Source: Planctomycetota bacterium
GTDB lineage: Bacteria > Planctomycetota > Phycisphaerae > Tepidisphaerales > Tepidisphaeraceae
DNA length: 43,949 bases
Direction: 5' to 3'
Assembly: GCA_023417885.1 (NCBI GenBank)
Contig: JAEZED010000200.1
Coordinates: 1-43,949, forward strand
Shown here: piece by piece, positions 17,853 through 24,588 of the stretch
How positions within the stretch are numbered: the stretch's first letter is position 1
How the letters are laid out: each line of letters starts with the position of its first letter
Program-made: the position numbers and the translations under genes
Notes under the pieces: model-generated
Databases searched by the model: none
Told to the model about the DNA's origin: nothing
Seen by the model: only the letters and a program-made list of their open reading frames with translations

Positions 17853-18071
17853 ATGACCCGGAAAGCAGGCACCCTCAGAATCACCGTCAACGGCGAGCCC
17901 CGCGACGTCGCCGCCGGCACCACGATCGCGCAAATCCTGCGGGAGGCCGGCCTGCCCGAGGACCAGGTCGCCATCGAACTCAACCGCCGACTCGTCCGCT
18001 CGCCCGACTACGGCCGGGAGATCGCCGACGGAGATTCCGTCGAGATCGTGACCTTCGTAGGCGGGGGATAA
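17853..18071 (+). CDS. thiS: Sulfur carrier protein ThiS
   Basis: The 72-residue ubiquitin-fold protein carries sulfur as a C-terminal thiocarboxylate for building the thiazole ring of thiamine. It shows the expected small beta-grasp layout: LRITVNGEPRDVAAGTTIAQIL, VAIELNRRLV, then DGDSVEIVTFVGGG. The chain ends exactly in the required Gly-Gly. The partner thiazole synthase ThiG is encoded on the same strand but 2.3 kb downstream, with three unrelated genes between; in most genomes the two are adjacent. No ThiF or ThiO gene is seen close by. Confidence 0.95.
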   Translation: MTRKAGTLRITVNGEPRDVAAGTTIAQILREAGLPEDQVAIELNRRLVRSPDYGREIADGDSVEIVTFVGGG

Positions 18072-18082
18072 CCGGGCAGTCT

Positions 18083-18847
18083 CTATGCCCGGACGGTCCG
18101 CTTGCGGCGGAGCAGCATCGGGATACCGGCCGCCAGCAGCAGGGCGCCGGCCGGCTCGGGGATGATCGTCAGTGTGAAGTCGTCCACCACATACGCCTGC
18201 CCGCCGCCGCTGGGGTTGATCATCCCGTCGATCATGGAGATCCGGGCGCGCAGGAGCACGGCGTTCTCGGGGGCGGTCGACGTCAGCGAGTAGAACTTGT
18301 AGGAGAAGGGCTCGCCGTTGGGCTCCTTCAGCGTGTCGATCAGGCTCAGGGCATCGCTTCCGACGAGCGCGCCGCCGCTGTCGAGGAACTCGAGGGCGAA
18401 GCGTGCGTCGCCCATCAGCGCGTTGGCCTCGGCGCCGGCCCATCCGGAGAATTGGTAGACCGCTCCGGGCGTGGCGGGGAGGAACTGATAAAGGTGCACG
18501 GTGATCAGGTCGCCGGTCGTGCCGTTGCCGAAGAACGGCTTGAAGAAGACACCGCCGTCGTTGCCGACGCCGACGCCGTCGGGGAACGGGGCGTCGCCGT
18601 CGCTAGTGACGGGCGTGGGCGCGGGGCCGGCCCAGGGCTCCAGGGCCAGTCCGTCCTCGAAGAGCCCGGAGACGGTGCGGAATCCTTCGTAGTTCCAGAA
18701 GCGCGGCTTCGGAGAGAAGACGCCGGGCCCGATCGGGCTTGCCACCCCGAGGTCCATGTTGCCGTTGGAGAGCAGGTCGGCGCTGGCCGGCTTGCTCATG
18801 CAGATGATCATTCCGACCGCGACGATGATGCTGGCGATGTGACGCAT
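18083..18847 (-). CDS. PEP-CTERM sorting-domain secreted protein
   Basis: The 254-residue protein has an N-terminal signal peptide (MRHIASIIVAVGMIICMSKP, then ASADLL). It has a C-terminal PEP-CTERM signal: IIPEPAG, a hydrophobic helix LLLAAGIPMLL and a basic end RRKRTVRA. Such proteins are processed by an exosortase and delivered to the cell surface or exopolysaccharide. The central region (GNMDLGVASP, WNYEGFRTVSG, YQFSGWAGAE) looks like a carbohydrate-binding jelly-roll, an inference from pattern only. A good Shine-Dalgarno sequence (GGAGGA, complement at 18855-18860) precedes ATG 18847. No exosortase gene is in the window. It sits antisense between thiS and thiG. Confidence 0.88.
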   Translation of the reverse strand: MRHIASIIVAVGMIICMSKPASADLLSNGNMDLGVASPIGPGVFSPKPRFWNYEGFRTVSGLFEDGLALEPWAGPAPTPVTSDGDAPFPDGVGVGNDGGVFFKPFFGNGTTGDLITVHLYQFLPATPGAVYQFSGWAGAEANALMGDARFALEFLDSGGALVGSDALSLIDTLKEPNGEPFSYKFYSLTSTAPENAVLLRARISMIDGMINPSGGGQAYVVDDFTLTIIPEPAGALLLAAGIPMLLRRKRTVRA

Positions 18848-19016
18848 TGCTCGGTCCTCCGAACGAGGTGGGATGACTCAGGCGGGAATCCGCTCTTGGG
18901 CCCACGGCGTTTGTAACACCTTGACGCCGCAGCCGGCACAACTTTCTGCGAAATTGGGACCGGCCGCCGCGGATTGGCGTGCCACCACCCGGCGTCCCGC
19001 GCGTGTGGCTGGCAGA

Positions 19017-19517
19017 ATGGTGAAGTTTCCCCCGTCCCGCATGAACGACCTCCCGCCCCAGCCGCACGCCGTCGGATACCGCGAGGCGCCCTTCGGCGAC
19101 GTGGCGGCGACCGAGGCCGCCGTCGCGGCGCTGGCGCGGTCGCGATCCTGGGCGACGATGGCGGCTGTCGTGCTGCTGGCCGGCGGCGGGATGGCCAGCG
19201 TCGGCGGGACGGTGCTGATCGCGCTCTACGCGCTGTTCTACGGCGACCCGAACTGGGGCGACGTGACGCCGGTGAACCTCGTCCTCGGCGGGATCGGCCT
19301 GCTTTACGGCATTCCCCTGCTGATCGCGGGCGTGCTGCTGCTGCGCTTTGCCCTGGCGGCGGGGCGGACGAACGCGCTGCGTCGCCCGGAGGACCTGGAG
19401 CGGGCGCTGGCGATGCTGCTGTGGTTCTGGCGCGTGGCGGCGCTGCTCCTGCTGGCGCTGCTGGTGTCGCCGTTCCTCATCTTCGGCCTGGCGGTGGTGA
19501 CGGGGGCGTGGGATTGA
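19017..19517 (+). CDS. Hypothetical multi-helix membrane protein
   Basis: The 166-residue product (158 from the second Met at 19041) has a short polar N-terminus (MNDLPPQPHAVGYREAPFGD) and three clear hydrophobic segments: MAAVVLLAGGGMASVGGTVLIALYAL (taken as one helical region), LGGIGLLYGIPLLIAGVLLL, and a C-terminal LLLLALLVSPFLIFGLAVV. No family is recognised and no catalytic motif is visible. Codon use and a consistent membrane pattern favour a real gene. It is divergent from the PEP-CTERM gene and 131 bases upstream of the toprim-protein gene. The choice between the two start codons is open; neither has a Shine-Dalgarno sequence. Confidence 0.65.
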   Translation: MVKFPPSRMNDLPPQPHAVGYREAPFGDVAATEAAVAALARSRSWATMAAVVLLAGGGMASVGGTVLIALYALFYGDPNWGDVTPVNLVLGGIGLLYGIPLLIAGVLLLRFALAAGRTNALRRPEDLERALAMLLWFWRVAALLLLALLVSPFLIFGLAVVTGAWD

Positions 19518-19648
19518 GCGAACAGGATCCTGCGACTGCGGCCAACGGCCCGCCGGCGCGGCGCGGCCGGGGGCATGCTCGTTCGTGTCGTCGGTATCAG
19601 TCATGATGGGACCAGGATTGCCGGCTGGCTACGCTCTGCGTAAGCGCC

Positions 19649-20350
19649 ATGGAACATGAACGACGCCTCGGCCTGATCACCGGACCGATCGTCCTGGATG
19701 ACGACTCCGGGTCGCACGACCTTCGCAAGAGCGTCTGGCCCGGTCCACGCATGGGCATAACCGGCCGCGTGACTGTCGCTCATCATGAGGCGAACCATCT
19801 CCTGGTGGTGGAGAAGGGGGCCATCTTCGATCGACTGCGGGAACAGGAGTTTCCGCAGAGGCACCGCTGCATTCTCGCCTGCGGCGTCGGCTATCCGAGC
19901 CGGGCGTTTCACCTGCTTCTGCGCGGTCTTCACGATCAGCTTCGGCTCCCGTTCCTGGTCCTGGCGGACAACGATCCGGGCGGCTACGAACTCTTCTTTC
20001 TCCTGGCGCGAGGCAACGCGGGGAACAGGGGCGAGAGGCGGCCGGCGCTGGCGATCCCGGATGCTGCCTATCTCGGGCTCCGCGCACGCGACTACGAGTC
20101 GCTTGGGCTGAACGATTGGGTGACGATCGAGCTCAGCGGAGCCGAGAAGGCTCAGGTCGAGCGGCTGCGGAGTTGTCCTTGGCTGCGTCATGAGGATGCC
20201 TGGCAGCGTGAGCTGGAGGCGCTGGCGGCGCACGGGTTCAAGATCGAGATGGAGGCGCTGGCCTCGATGTCCAGGTCGTACCTCGCGGAGATCTACCTTC
20301 CGCCTAGGCTCTCCGCCTCCGACCACCTCCGGCTGACCGCCGGACATTGA
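19649..20350 (+). CDS. Solitary toprim-domain protein related to Topo VI subunit A / Spo11
   Basis: The 233-residue protein matches the C-terminal (toprim) half of DNA topoisomerase VI subunit A. Visible landmarks in family order are LLVVEKGAIFDRL (51-63, metal-ligand Glu55), ILACGVGYPSRAFHLLLRGLH (75-95), VLADNDPGGYELF (104-116, with Asp107 and Asp109 forming the DxD), IPDAAYLGLRARDYE (136-150), WQRELEALAAHGFKIEMEAL (185-204) and a YLPPRL end. The usual N-terminal winged-helix domain with the DNA-cleaving Tyr is absent. An in-frame stop about 45 bases before ATG 19649 and only 131 bases to the previous gene leave no room for it. The metal-binding triad is intact, so it may bind DNA or nucleotides or cleave with a partner; function unknown. 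thiG starts 34 bases downstream. Confidence 0.82.
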   Translation: MEHERRLGLITGPIVLDDDSGSHDLRKSVWPGPRMGITGRVTVAHHEANHLLVVEKGAIFDRLREQEFPQRHRCILACGVGYPSRAFHLLLRGLHDQLRLPFLVLADNDPGGYELFFLLARGNAGNRGERRPALAIPDAAYLGLRARDYESLGLNDWVTIELSGAEKAQVERLRSCPWLRHEDAWQRELEALAAHGFKIEMEALASMSRSYLAEIYLPPRLSASDHLRLTAGH

Positions 20351-20384
20351 CGAGTCGCGCGGCTCCAGTCCCCTAAACTCCCCC

Positions 20385-21215
20385 ATGACCACGACGCTGA
20401 AGATCGGGGCCATTGACCTCTCCGAGCGCCCGCACCGCCTCATCTGCGGGACGGGGAAGTACGCCAGCTATGAGATCATGCAGCGCGCGCTCGACGCCAG
20501 CGGATGCCGCGCCGTCACCGTCGCCGTGCGCCGCGAGCGGCTGGTGGACAAGGAAGGGCGATCGCTCCTCGATTACCTTGATTTGAAGCGGTACACGATC
20601 CTGCCGAACACGGCCGGGTGCTTCTCCGCCGAAGATGCGATCCGCGTGGCGCTGCTCGGGCGCGATTTGCTCGAGAAGCAGAAGAACCCCGGCGCCGGGT
20701 GGGTGAAGCTCGAAGTGCTGGGCGACAAGAAGACGCTCCTCCCCGACCCCGCCGGCACGCTGGAGGCGACGAAGGAATTGATCAGGGAGGGCTTCACCGT
20801 CCTCTGCTACACGAGCGACGACCCGATCGCAGCGGTGCGGCTGAAGGAGGCCGGCGCCGCGGCCGTCATGCCCGCGGGGAGCCCGATCGGCAGCGGGCAG
20901 GGGATCCTCAATCCGCTGAACATCTCCCTCTGCCTCGAGCTCCTCAAGGAGGGGGACCCGACATACCCGGTGATCGTGGACGCCGGCGTCGGCACGCCGA
21001 GCGACGTGACGATGGCCATGGAGCTTGGCGCGGACGGCGTGCTGCTGAACACGGGCATCGCCCACGCGCGCGACCCCGTCGCGATGGCTGAGGCGATGCG
21101 CCACGCGCTGGCGGCGGGGTACCTCGGCTACCGCGCGGGGCGGATCGCGAAGAAGCGTTACGCGAGCGCGAGCAGTCCGATGGAGGGGACGATCAGCTAC
21201 ATTCCTGGGGAGTAG
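20385..21215 (+). CDS. thiG: Thiazole synthase ThiG
   Basis: The 276-residue TIM-barrel enzyme condenses deoxyxylulose 5-phosphate, dehydroglycine and ThiS-thiocarboxylate into the thiazole phosphate of thiamine. Motifs visible are RLICGTGKYAS, TILPNTAGC, the Schiff-base Lys108 in WVKLEVLGD, AAAVMPAGSPIGSGQG and the phosphate-binding VDAGVGTPSDV with ADGVLLNTGIA. The ATG at 20385 is preceded by TAAACT with a 5-base C-only spacer and no Shine-Dalgarno sequence, so thiG may have its own leaderless promoter rather than depend on thiS far upstream. Confidence 0.97.
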   Translation: MTTTLKIGAIDLSERPHRLICGTGKYASYEIMQRALDASGCRAVTVAVRRERLVDKEGRSLLDYLDLKRYTILPNTAGCFSAEDAIRVALLGRDLLEKQKNPGAGWVKLEVLGDKKTLLPDPAGTLEATKELIREGFTVLCYTSDDPIAAVRLKEAGAAAVMPAGSPIGSGQGILNPLNISLCLELLKEGDPTYPVIVDAGVGTPSDVTMAMELGADGVLLNTGIAHARDPVAMAEAMRHALAAGYLGYRAGRIAKKRYASASSPMEGTISYIPGE

Positions 21216-21258
21216 TATCACCGCGAATGATCGATCATGAGAGTGAACGGAGAGCGTG

Positions 21259-21504
21259 ATGCCGAAGGCGGACGAAGACTATTGTGAACGCTGCGGCGAA
21301 CTGAAACATGGGAAGCGAAAGCTAATGTTCTATCGGTGGGAAGGGCGGTTCCCGCAATCCCCGGTGGCTCGTCAGTTCTTCTGCTACCGTTGTCTACGAA
21401 TCATGCGAATATACGCAGCGATTGGGTTTTGTCTGCTTGCGGTGCTTGTGGGATCTCTGGTCATCGTGACGCTCTGGGCGAGGCAACTCTATCCGGACGC
21501 GTGA
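21259..21504 (+). CDS. Small zinc-ribbon membrane protein
   Basis: The 81-residue protein begins with two Cys pairs, CERC (residues 9-12) and CYRC (42-45), in a likely zinc-ribbon. One strong membrane helix follows (IYAAIGFCLLAVLVGSLVIV) and the tail is short. The start ATG 21259 has a GGAGAG site about 4 bases upstream. Base composition is somewhat less GC-rich than its neighbours, which may mark a recently acquired or weakly selected gene. No family recognised; the arrangement would place the ribbon in the cytoplasm. Confidence 0.7.
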   Translation: MPKADEDYCERCGELKHGKRKLMFYRWEGRFPQSPVARQFFCYRCLRIMRIYAAIGFCLLAVLVGSLVIVTLWARQLYPDA

Positions 21505-21533
21505 CCGACAGCCGGGCGCCACCGGGAGAGCCA

Positions 21534-22043
21534 ATGTTGCCAGCCGATGACACGTCGCGCGAGATGACCGTTGCCCGTCCGGAGACGGACGCTGCCCTGC
21601 CGCACGTCGCGGTCGTGGGGAATGTCTACACGATTCTCGTTTCCGGCGAGCAGTCGGGGGGGCGATACGCCCTGATCGACATGCACGTTCCGCCGGGCGG
21701 CGGTCCGCCGCCGCACCGGCATGACTTCGAGGAGATGTTCCACGTGCTGGAGGGGGAAGTGGAGGTGACGTTCCGCGGCGAGAAGTCCACCGCGCGCGCC
21801 GGGGAGACGGTGAGCATCCCGGCCAACGCCCCGCACGCCTTCAGGAACGTCTCCGCGGCGCCCGCGCGGCTCCTGTGCACCGTCTCGCCCGCCGGCGAGG
21901 AGGCCTTCTTCCTCGAGATCGGCGACCGCGTCCCGACGCGCACCGGCCCCGTGCCCGAGCTCAGCGACGATGAGAAGCAAGCCCGGGCCGAGAAGGCCAG
22001 GGCCCTGTCGGCCCGGTACAGGAACGAGATCATCGAAGCCTGA
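21534..22043 (+). CDS. Cupin-domain protein
   Basis: The 169-residue protein contains a single cupin barrel at about residues 25-125. The metal-site motif PPHRHDFEEMFHVLEGEVEV supplies the two His and Glu ligands, and PANAPHAFRNVS supplies the third His. A helical, charged tail (LSDDEKQARAEKARALS) follows. Single-domain cupins of this type bind a metal and act as dioxygenases, isomerases or small-molecule sensors; the substrate cannot be inferred. The start ATG 21534 has GGGAGAG 4 bases upstream. It lies 29 bases after the zinc-ribbon gene and may share its transcript. Confidence 0.87.
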   Translation: MLPADDTSREMTVARPETDAALPHVAVVGNVYTILVSGEQSGGRYALIDMHVPPGGGPPPHRHDFEEMFHVLEGEVEVTFRGEKSTARAGETVSIPANAPHAFRNVSAAPARLLCTVSPAGEEAFFLEIGDRVPTRTGPVPELSDDEKQARAEKARALSARYRNEIIEA

Positions 22044-22048
22044 CCGGC

Positions 22049-22145
22049 GTAGCAGCAGAGGCTGGAAGCCTCTGGCATCGACTCCTGGTTTGAGGGCAGC
22101 GGCTCGAAGCCTCTGCTACTAAGGGCTGGGAGCCTCTGCTACCAA
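22049..22145. repeat. Cluster of three short palindromic intergenic repeats
   Basis: Three related units occur in 97 bases between the cupin gene and rsmG. Unit 1 (22049-22074) holds a perfect 8-bp hairpin CAGAGGCT (22056-22063)/AGCCTCTG (22067-22074) with a 3-base loop. Units 2 (22095-22119) and 3 (22122-22145) share GAAGCCTCTGCTAC and GGAGCCTCTGCTACC. Units 2 and 3 have degenerate left arms. The first hairpin follows the cupin stop closely and may double as a terminator. It looks like a small dispersed repeat family. Confidence 0.75.
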
Positions 22146-22166
22146 GCGCGGTCGCTACGATCGGGC

Positions 22167-22799
22167 GTGGTACACCCCTTGTGGGAAAGTCTCGCGCGCG
22201 ACGCCGGCGGCACGCTCACCGCTGAGCAGGCGGCGGCGCTGGAGCGCTACCTCGATCTCCTCCTCGCCGCCAACGCGCGGATGAACCTCACGCGCATCGT
22301 CGATCGCGAGCAGGCGCGGGTTCAGCACGTCGGCGATGCGCTCACGCTCCTGCCGCACCTCCCGCCGGGCCAGCACCGGCTGGCGGACGTCGGGAGCGGC
22401 GGGGGCGTGCCGGGCATTCCCCTGGCGATCGCCCGGCCCGACGCTTCGGTCACGCTGATCGAGAGCATTGGCAAGAAGGCGGCGTTCCTGGAGGAGACGG
22501 CGGCGGCGCTGGGTCTGGAGAACATCGCGGTCCGGCGTGGCCGCGCCGAGGAGTGGCGGGGCGAGGCGTTCGATGTCGTCGCCTGCCGGGCGCTGGCGCC
22601 GATGGAGAAGGTCCTCGGGTGGTGCCGCCCGCTCGTTGCGCCCGGCGGTCGGCTGCTGGCCATGAAGGGGCCGCGGCTGGGTGGGGAGCTGGCCGCCGCG
22701 GAGAAGTTGATCCGCAGGCAGGGGGCGCACGTGGCGGTTCACGGCGTGGAGGAGGAGGGCCTGGTGGGGCATGTTGTCGCGGAGGTTCGGTGGGACTGA
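22167..22799 (+). CDS. rsmG: 16S rRNA m7G527 methyltransferase RsmG
   Basis: The 210-residue Rossmann-fold methyltransferase modifies N7 of G527 in 16S rRNA with S-adenosylmethionine. Recognisable motifs are the family lead LTRIVDREQARVQHVGDAL, SAM-binding motif I RLADVGSGGGVPGIPLAIARP, VTLIESIGKKAAFLEE, VRRGRAEEW, and motif IV FDVVACRALAPMEKVLGW. Length matches the family. The start is GTG 22167, with TACGAT 5 bases upstream and no Shine-Dalgarno sequence. In many bacteria rsmG neighbours mnmG or parAB; here it is alone. Confidence 0.95.
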   Translation: MVHPLWESLARDAGGTLTAEQAAALERYLDLLLAANARMNLTRIVDREQARVQHVGDALTLLPHLPPGQHRLADVGSGGGVPGIPLAIARPDASVTLIESIGKKAAFLEETAAALGLENIAVRRGRAEEWRGEAFDVVACRALAPMEKVLGWCRPLVAPGGRLLAMKGPRLGGELAAAEKLIRRQGAHVAVHGVEEEGLVGHVVAEVRWD

Positions 22800-22884
22800 A
22801 GTCGTTTGGCGAACCGCGGTTGGATCCGTTCGTAAGAGGCAGACGCCGGTCACGGATGGCCGGCGATGCCGCCGGATCGATCAG

Positions 22885-22993
22885 GCGGCGCCGCCCGAGG
22901 GCAGAAGGGTCGGCGCCGCACGGCACGGATGCCTTTTTGTGGCGATTCCGGGATGGCGTGATGCAGGGCCGGGGGGCTTAGCCCCTCCCGGCC
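22885..22993. terminator. Two GC-rich hairpins downstream of rsmG
   Basis: A perfect 9-bp stem GCGGCGCCG (22885-22893)/CGGCGCCGC (22911-22919) is followed 14 bases later by TTTTT (22934-22938), itself directly after a short GGCA/TGCC hairpin. A second imperfect hairpin (about 22967-22977 with 22981-22993) joins GGCCGGGGGGC to GCCCCTCCCGGCC and precedes TT-rich sequence. Together they probably end rsmG transcription before the deaminase gene. Confidence 0.45.
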
Positions 22994-23020
22994 TTGCCTT
23001 TTGCGCCCGCCGCGCCGAGC

Positions 23021-23506
23021 ATGACCGGCATGTCGAACGACCAGGGCAGGCACGAGCCGTATCTCTCCGCGGCGATCGAGGAGGCGAAGAAGGGACTTGC
23101 CGAGGGCGGCCTGCCGATCGGCAGCGTGCTGGTGCGCGGCGGGCAGATCATCGGGCGCGGGCACAACCGGCGCGTACAGGAGGGGCGGCCGATGATCCAC
23201 GCGGAGATCGACTGCCTGAACAACGCCGGCCGGCAGAAGACATACAAGGACACGGTGCTCTACAGCACGCTCATGCCCTGCTTCCTGTGCAGCGGGGCGG
23301 CGGTGCAGTTCGGCATCCCGGAGGTGGTGGTGGGGGAGAGCGAGACGTTTCCCGGCGGCGAGGGACCGGGCGGGACGTCACCCGCCTTCATGCAGAGCCA
23401 CGGCATCCTCGTGATCGACCTGCGCGACGAGCGGTGCATCGCGATGATGCGGCAGTTCATCGCCGAGCGGCCGGAGCTGTGGAACGAGGACATCGGCGAC
23501 GGCTGA
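23021..23506 (+). CDS. Cytosine/nucleoside deaminase, FCY1-like
   Basis: The 161-residue zinc enzyme belongs to the cytidine/deoxycytidylate deaminase fold. Zinc ligands and proton shuttle are His60 and Glu62 in HAEIDCLNN, and Cys87/Cys90 in PCFLC. The whole chain resembles yeast cytosine deaminase in length (158) and especially in its tail, where ERCIAMMRQFIAERPELW then NEDIGDG mirrors the yeast C-terminal helix. It probably turns cytosine to uracil in pyrimidine salvage; guanine or another amino-heterocycle is possible. Starts at 23021 or 23030 are both plausible and neither has a Shine-Dalgarno sequence. The next gene converges with 10 bases between stops. Confidence 0.88.
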   Translation: MTGMSNDQGRHEPYLSAAIEEAKKGLAEGGLPIGSVLVRGGQIIGRGHNRRVQEGRPMIHAEIDCLNNAGRQKTYKDTVLYSTLMPCFLCSGAAVQFGIPEVVVGESETFPGGEGPGGTSPAFMQSHGILVIDLRDERCIAMMRQFIAERPELWNEDIGDG

Positions 23507-23516
23507 GGCGTGCGCC

Positions 23517-24521
23517 TCAGTCTGCCCGGATGTACTCCGGCTTGCGCGCCAGGTCGGTCATGACAGCCCAGACGCGCATCAGCCGGACGCCCAGGTAGGC
23601 GATCGGCCAGAGGACCATCAGGGCCAGCCCCAGGCGGATGTCCACGTAGCCGGCGACGAAGAGGGCGTCGTAGACGATGAGCCAGAGCAGGCCGTACAGG
23701 ATCAGCGCCTTGCCCGCGGCGCGCCGGTCGTTCGCACGCTGCTTGATGAGGAAGCCGACGACCCCGAACGCCGCTGCCGCCAGCACCGGGGGAATCAGCG
23801 CCGGCGAGAGGCGCAGCGACTCGGCGAAGCTCTCCCCGCGCCGCAGGAAGAAGGCGACGATCAGGGCGGCATTGAGCAGCACCAGTCCCGCCGCCAGCGT
23901 CCAGGCCTGGGAGCGCGACAGGGGCGGGCGCTTCGCTTCCCATCGGTAGGCGATGGCACTGATGATCGTCACGTGGTTCATCAGCCAGAGCGGGTGCCAG
24001 ACGACGGGCAGCTCCGGCGCCGGGATTGCCGTGTGGAAGAAGCGGATCAAGCCGAGCATCAGCAGCCCGAGCCAGACCAGGTACTTTCCGGTGTAGTCAT
24101 AAGCCGTGATCAGCCCGGCCGTGAGGATCACCAGGAGCAGGCTGACCATCCCGTCGTCGACGCGCTCGCGGAAGACCAGGCCTCCCAGCAGCGCAAGGCC
24201 CAGCAGCAGCGTCGCCACGAGCATGGCGGCGCCGACCCCGATGCGCCCCGAGGGCAACGGGCGGCTCCGCGCGATCTGCCGGTCGCGCCGGCGGTCGATG
24301 ATGTCGTTGAGTGCCATGCCGAAGCCGTAGAGGCCGACGGCGATTGCCAAGGTCGCCACGATGAGCCACGGATCGAGAGAGGCCGGCTCGAGGCCGGCAA
24401 GCTCCGCCCGAAGCAGCAGCGCCGCCAGCCCGTTGCTGATGGCGGTGAAGACCAGCGCCATCCGCGTCAACTGGAGGAGCGTGAGCAACTGATGTGAAAC
24501 GCGCCCGAGCACCGGCGGCAT
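23517..24521 (-). CDS. UbiA-superfamily prenyltransferase-like membrane protein
   Basis: The 334-residue protein has about nine membrane helices. The first Asp-rich motif of UbiA enzymes is intact, NDIIDRRRD at residues 72-80, followed by RSRPLPSGRI at 86-95. The Tyr/Lys segment (YDYTGKYL) is also recognisable. The second Asp-rich motif expected later is not evident; the equivalent region reads SAIAYRWEAKRPPL. UbiA enzymes transfer a prenyl group to an aromatic acceptor for quinones, haem or lipids. With a degenerate second site the substrate may differ or activity may be lost. No quinone or haem gene is adjacent. It diverges from the EEP gene over 67 bases. Confidence 0.82.
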   Translation of the reverse strand: MPPVLGRVSHQLLTLLQLTRMALVFTAISNGLAALLLRAELAGLEPASLDPWLIVATLAIAVGLYGFGMALNDIIDRRRDRQIARSRPLPSGRIGVGAAMLVATLLLGLALLGGLVFRERVDDGMVSLLLVILTAGLITAYDYTGKYLVWLGLLMLGLIRFFHTAIPAPELPVVWHPLWLMNHVTIISAIAYRWEAKRPPLSRSQAWTLAAGLVLLNAALIVAFFLRRGESFAESLRLSPALIPPVLAAAAFGVVGFLIKQRANDRRAAGKALILYGLLWLIVYDALFVAGYVDIRLGLALMVLWPIAYLGVRLMRVWAVMTDLARKPEYIRAD

Positions 24522-24588
24522 TCTAATCCGCCAGTCGGGCCTGCGCCGCGCCGTGCAGCCGCCGAGATCTCCCGGCTAGACTGCCCCC

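Noticed and set aside
18083..20350. A mobile element or defence island carrying the toprim protein between thiS and thiG
   Set aside because: No terminal inverted repeats, integrase, duplicated target site or defence-type partner is visible, so only a displaced gene order can be claimed.
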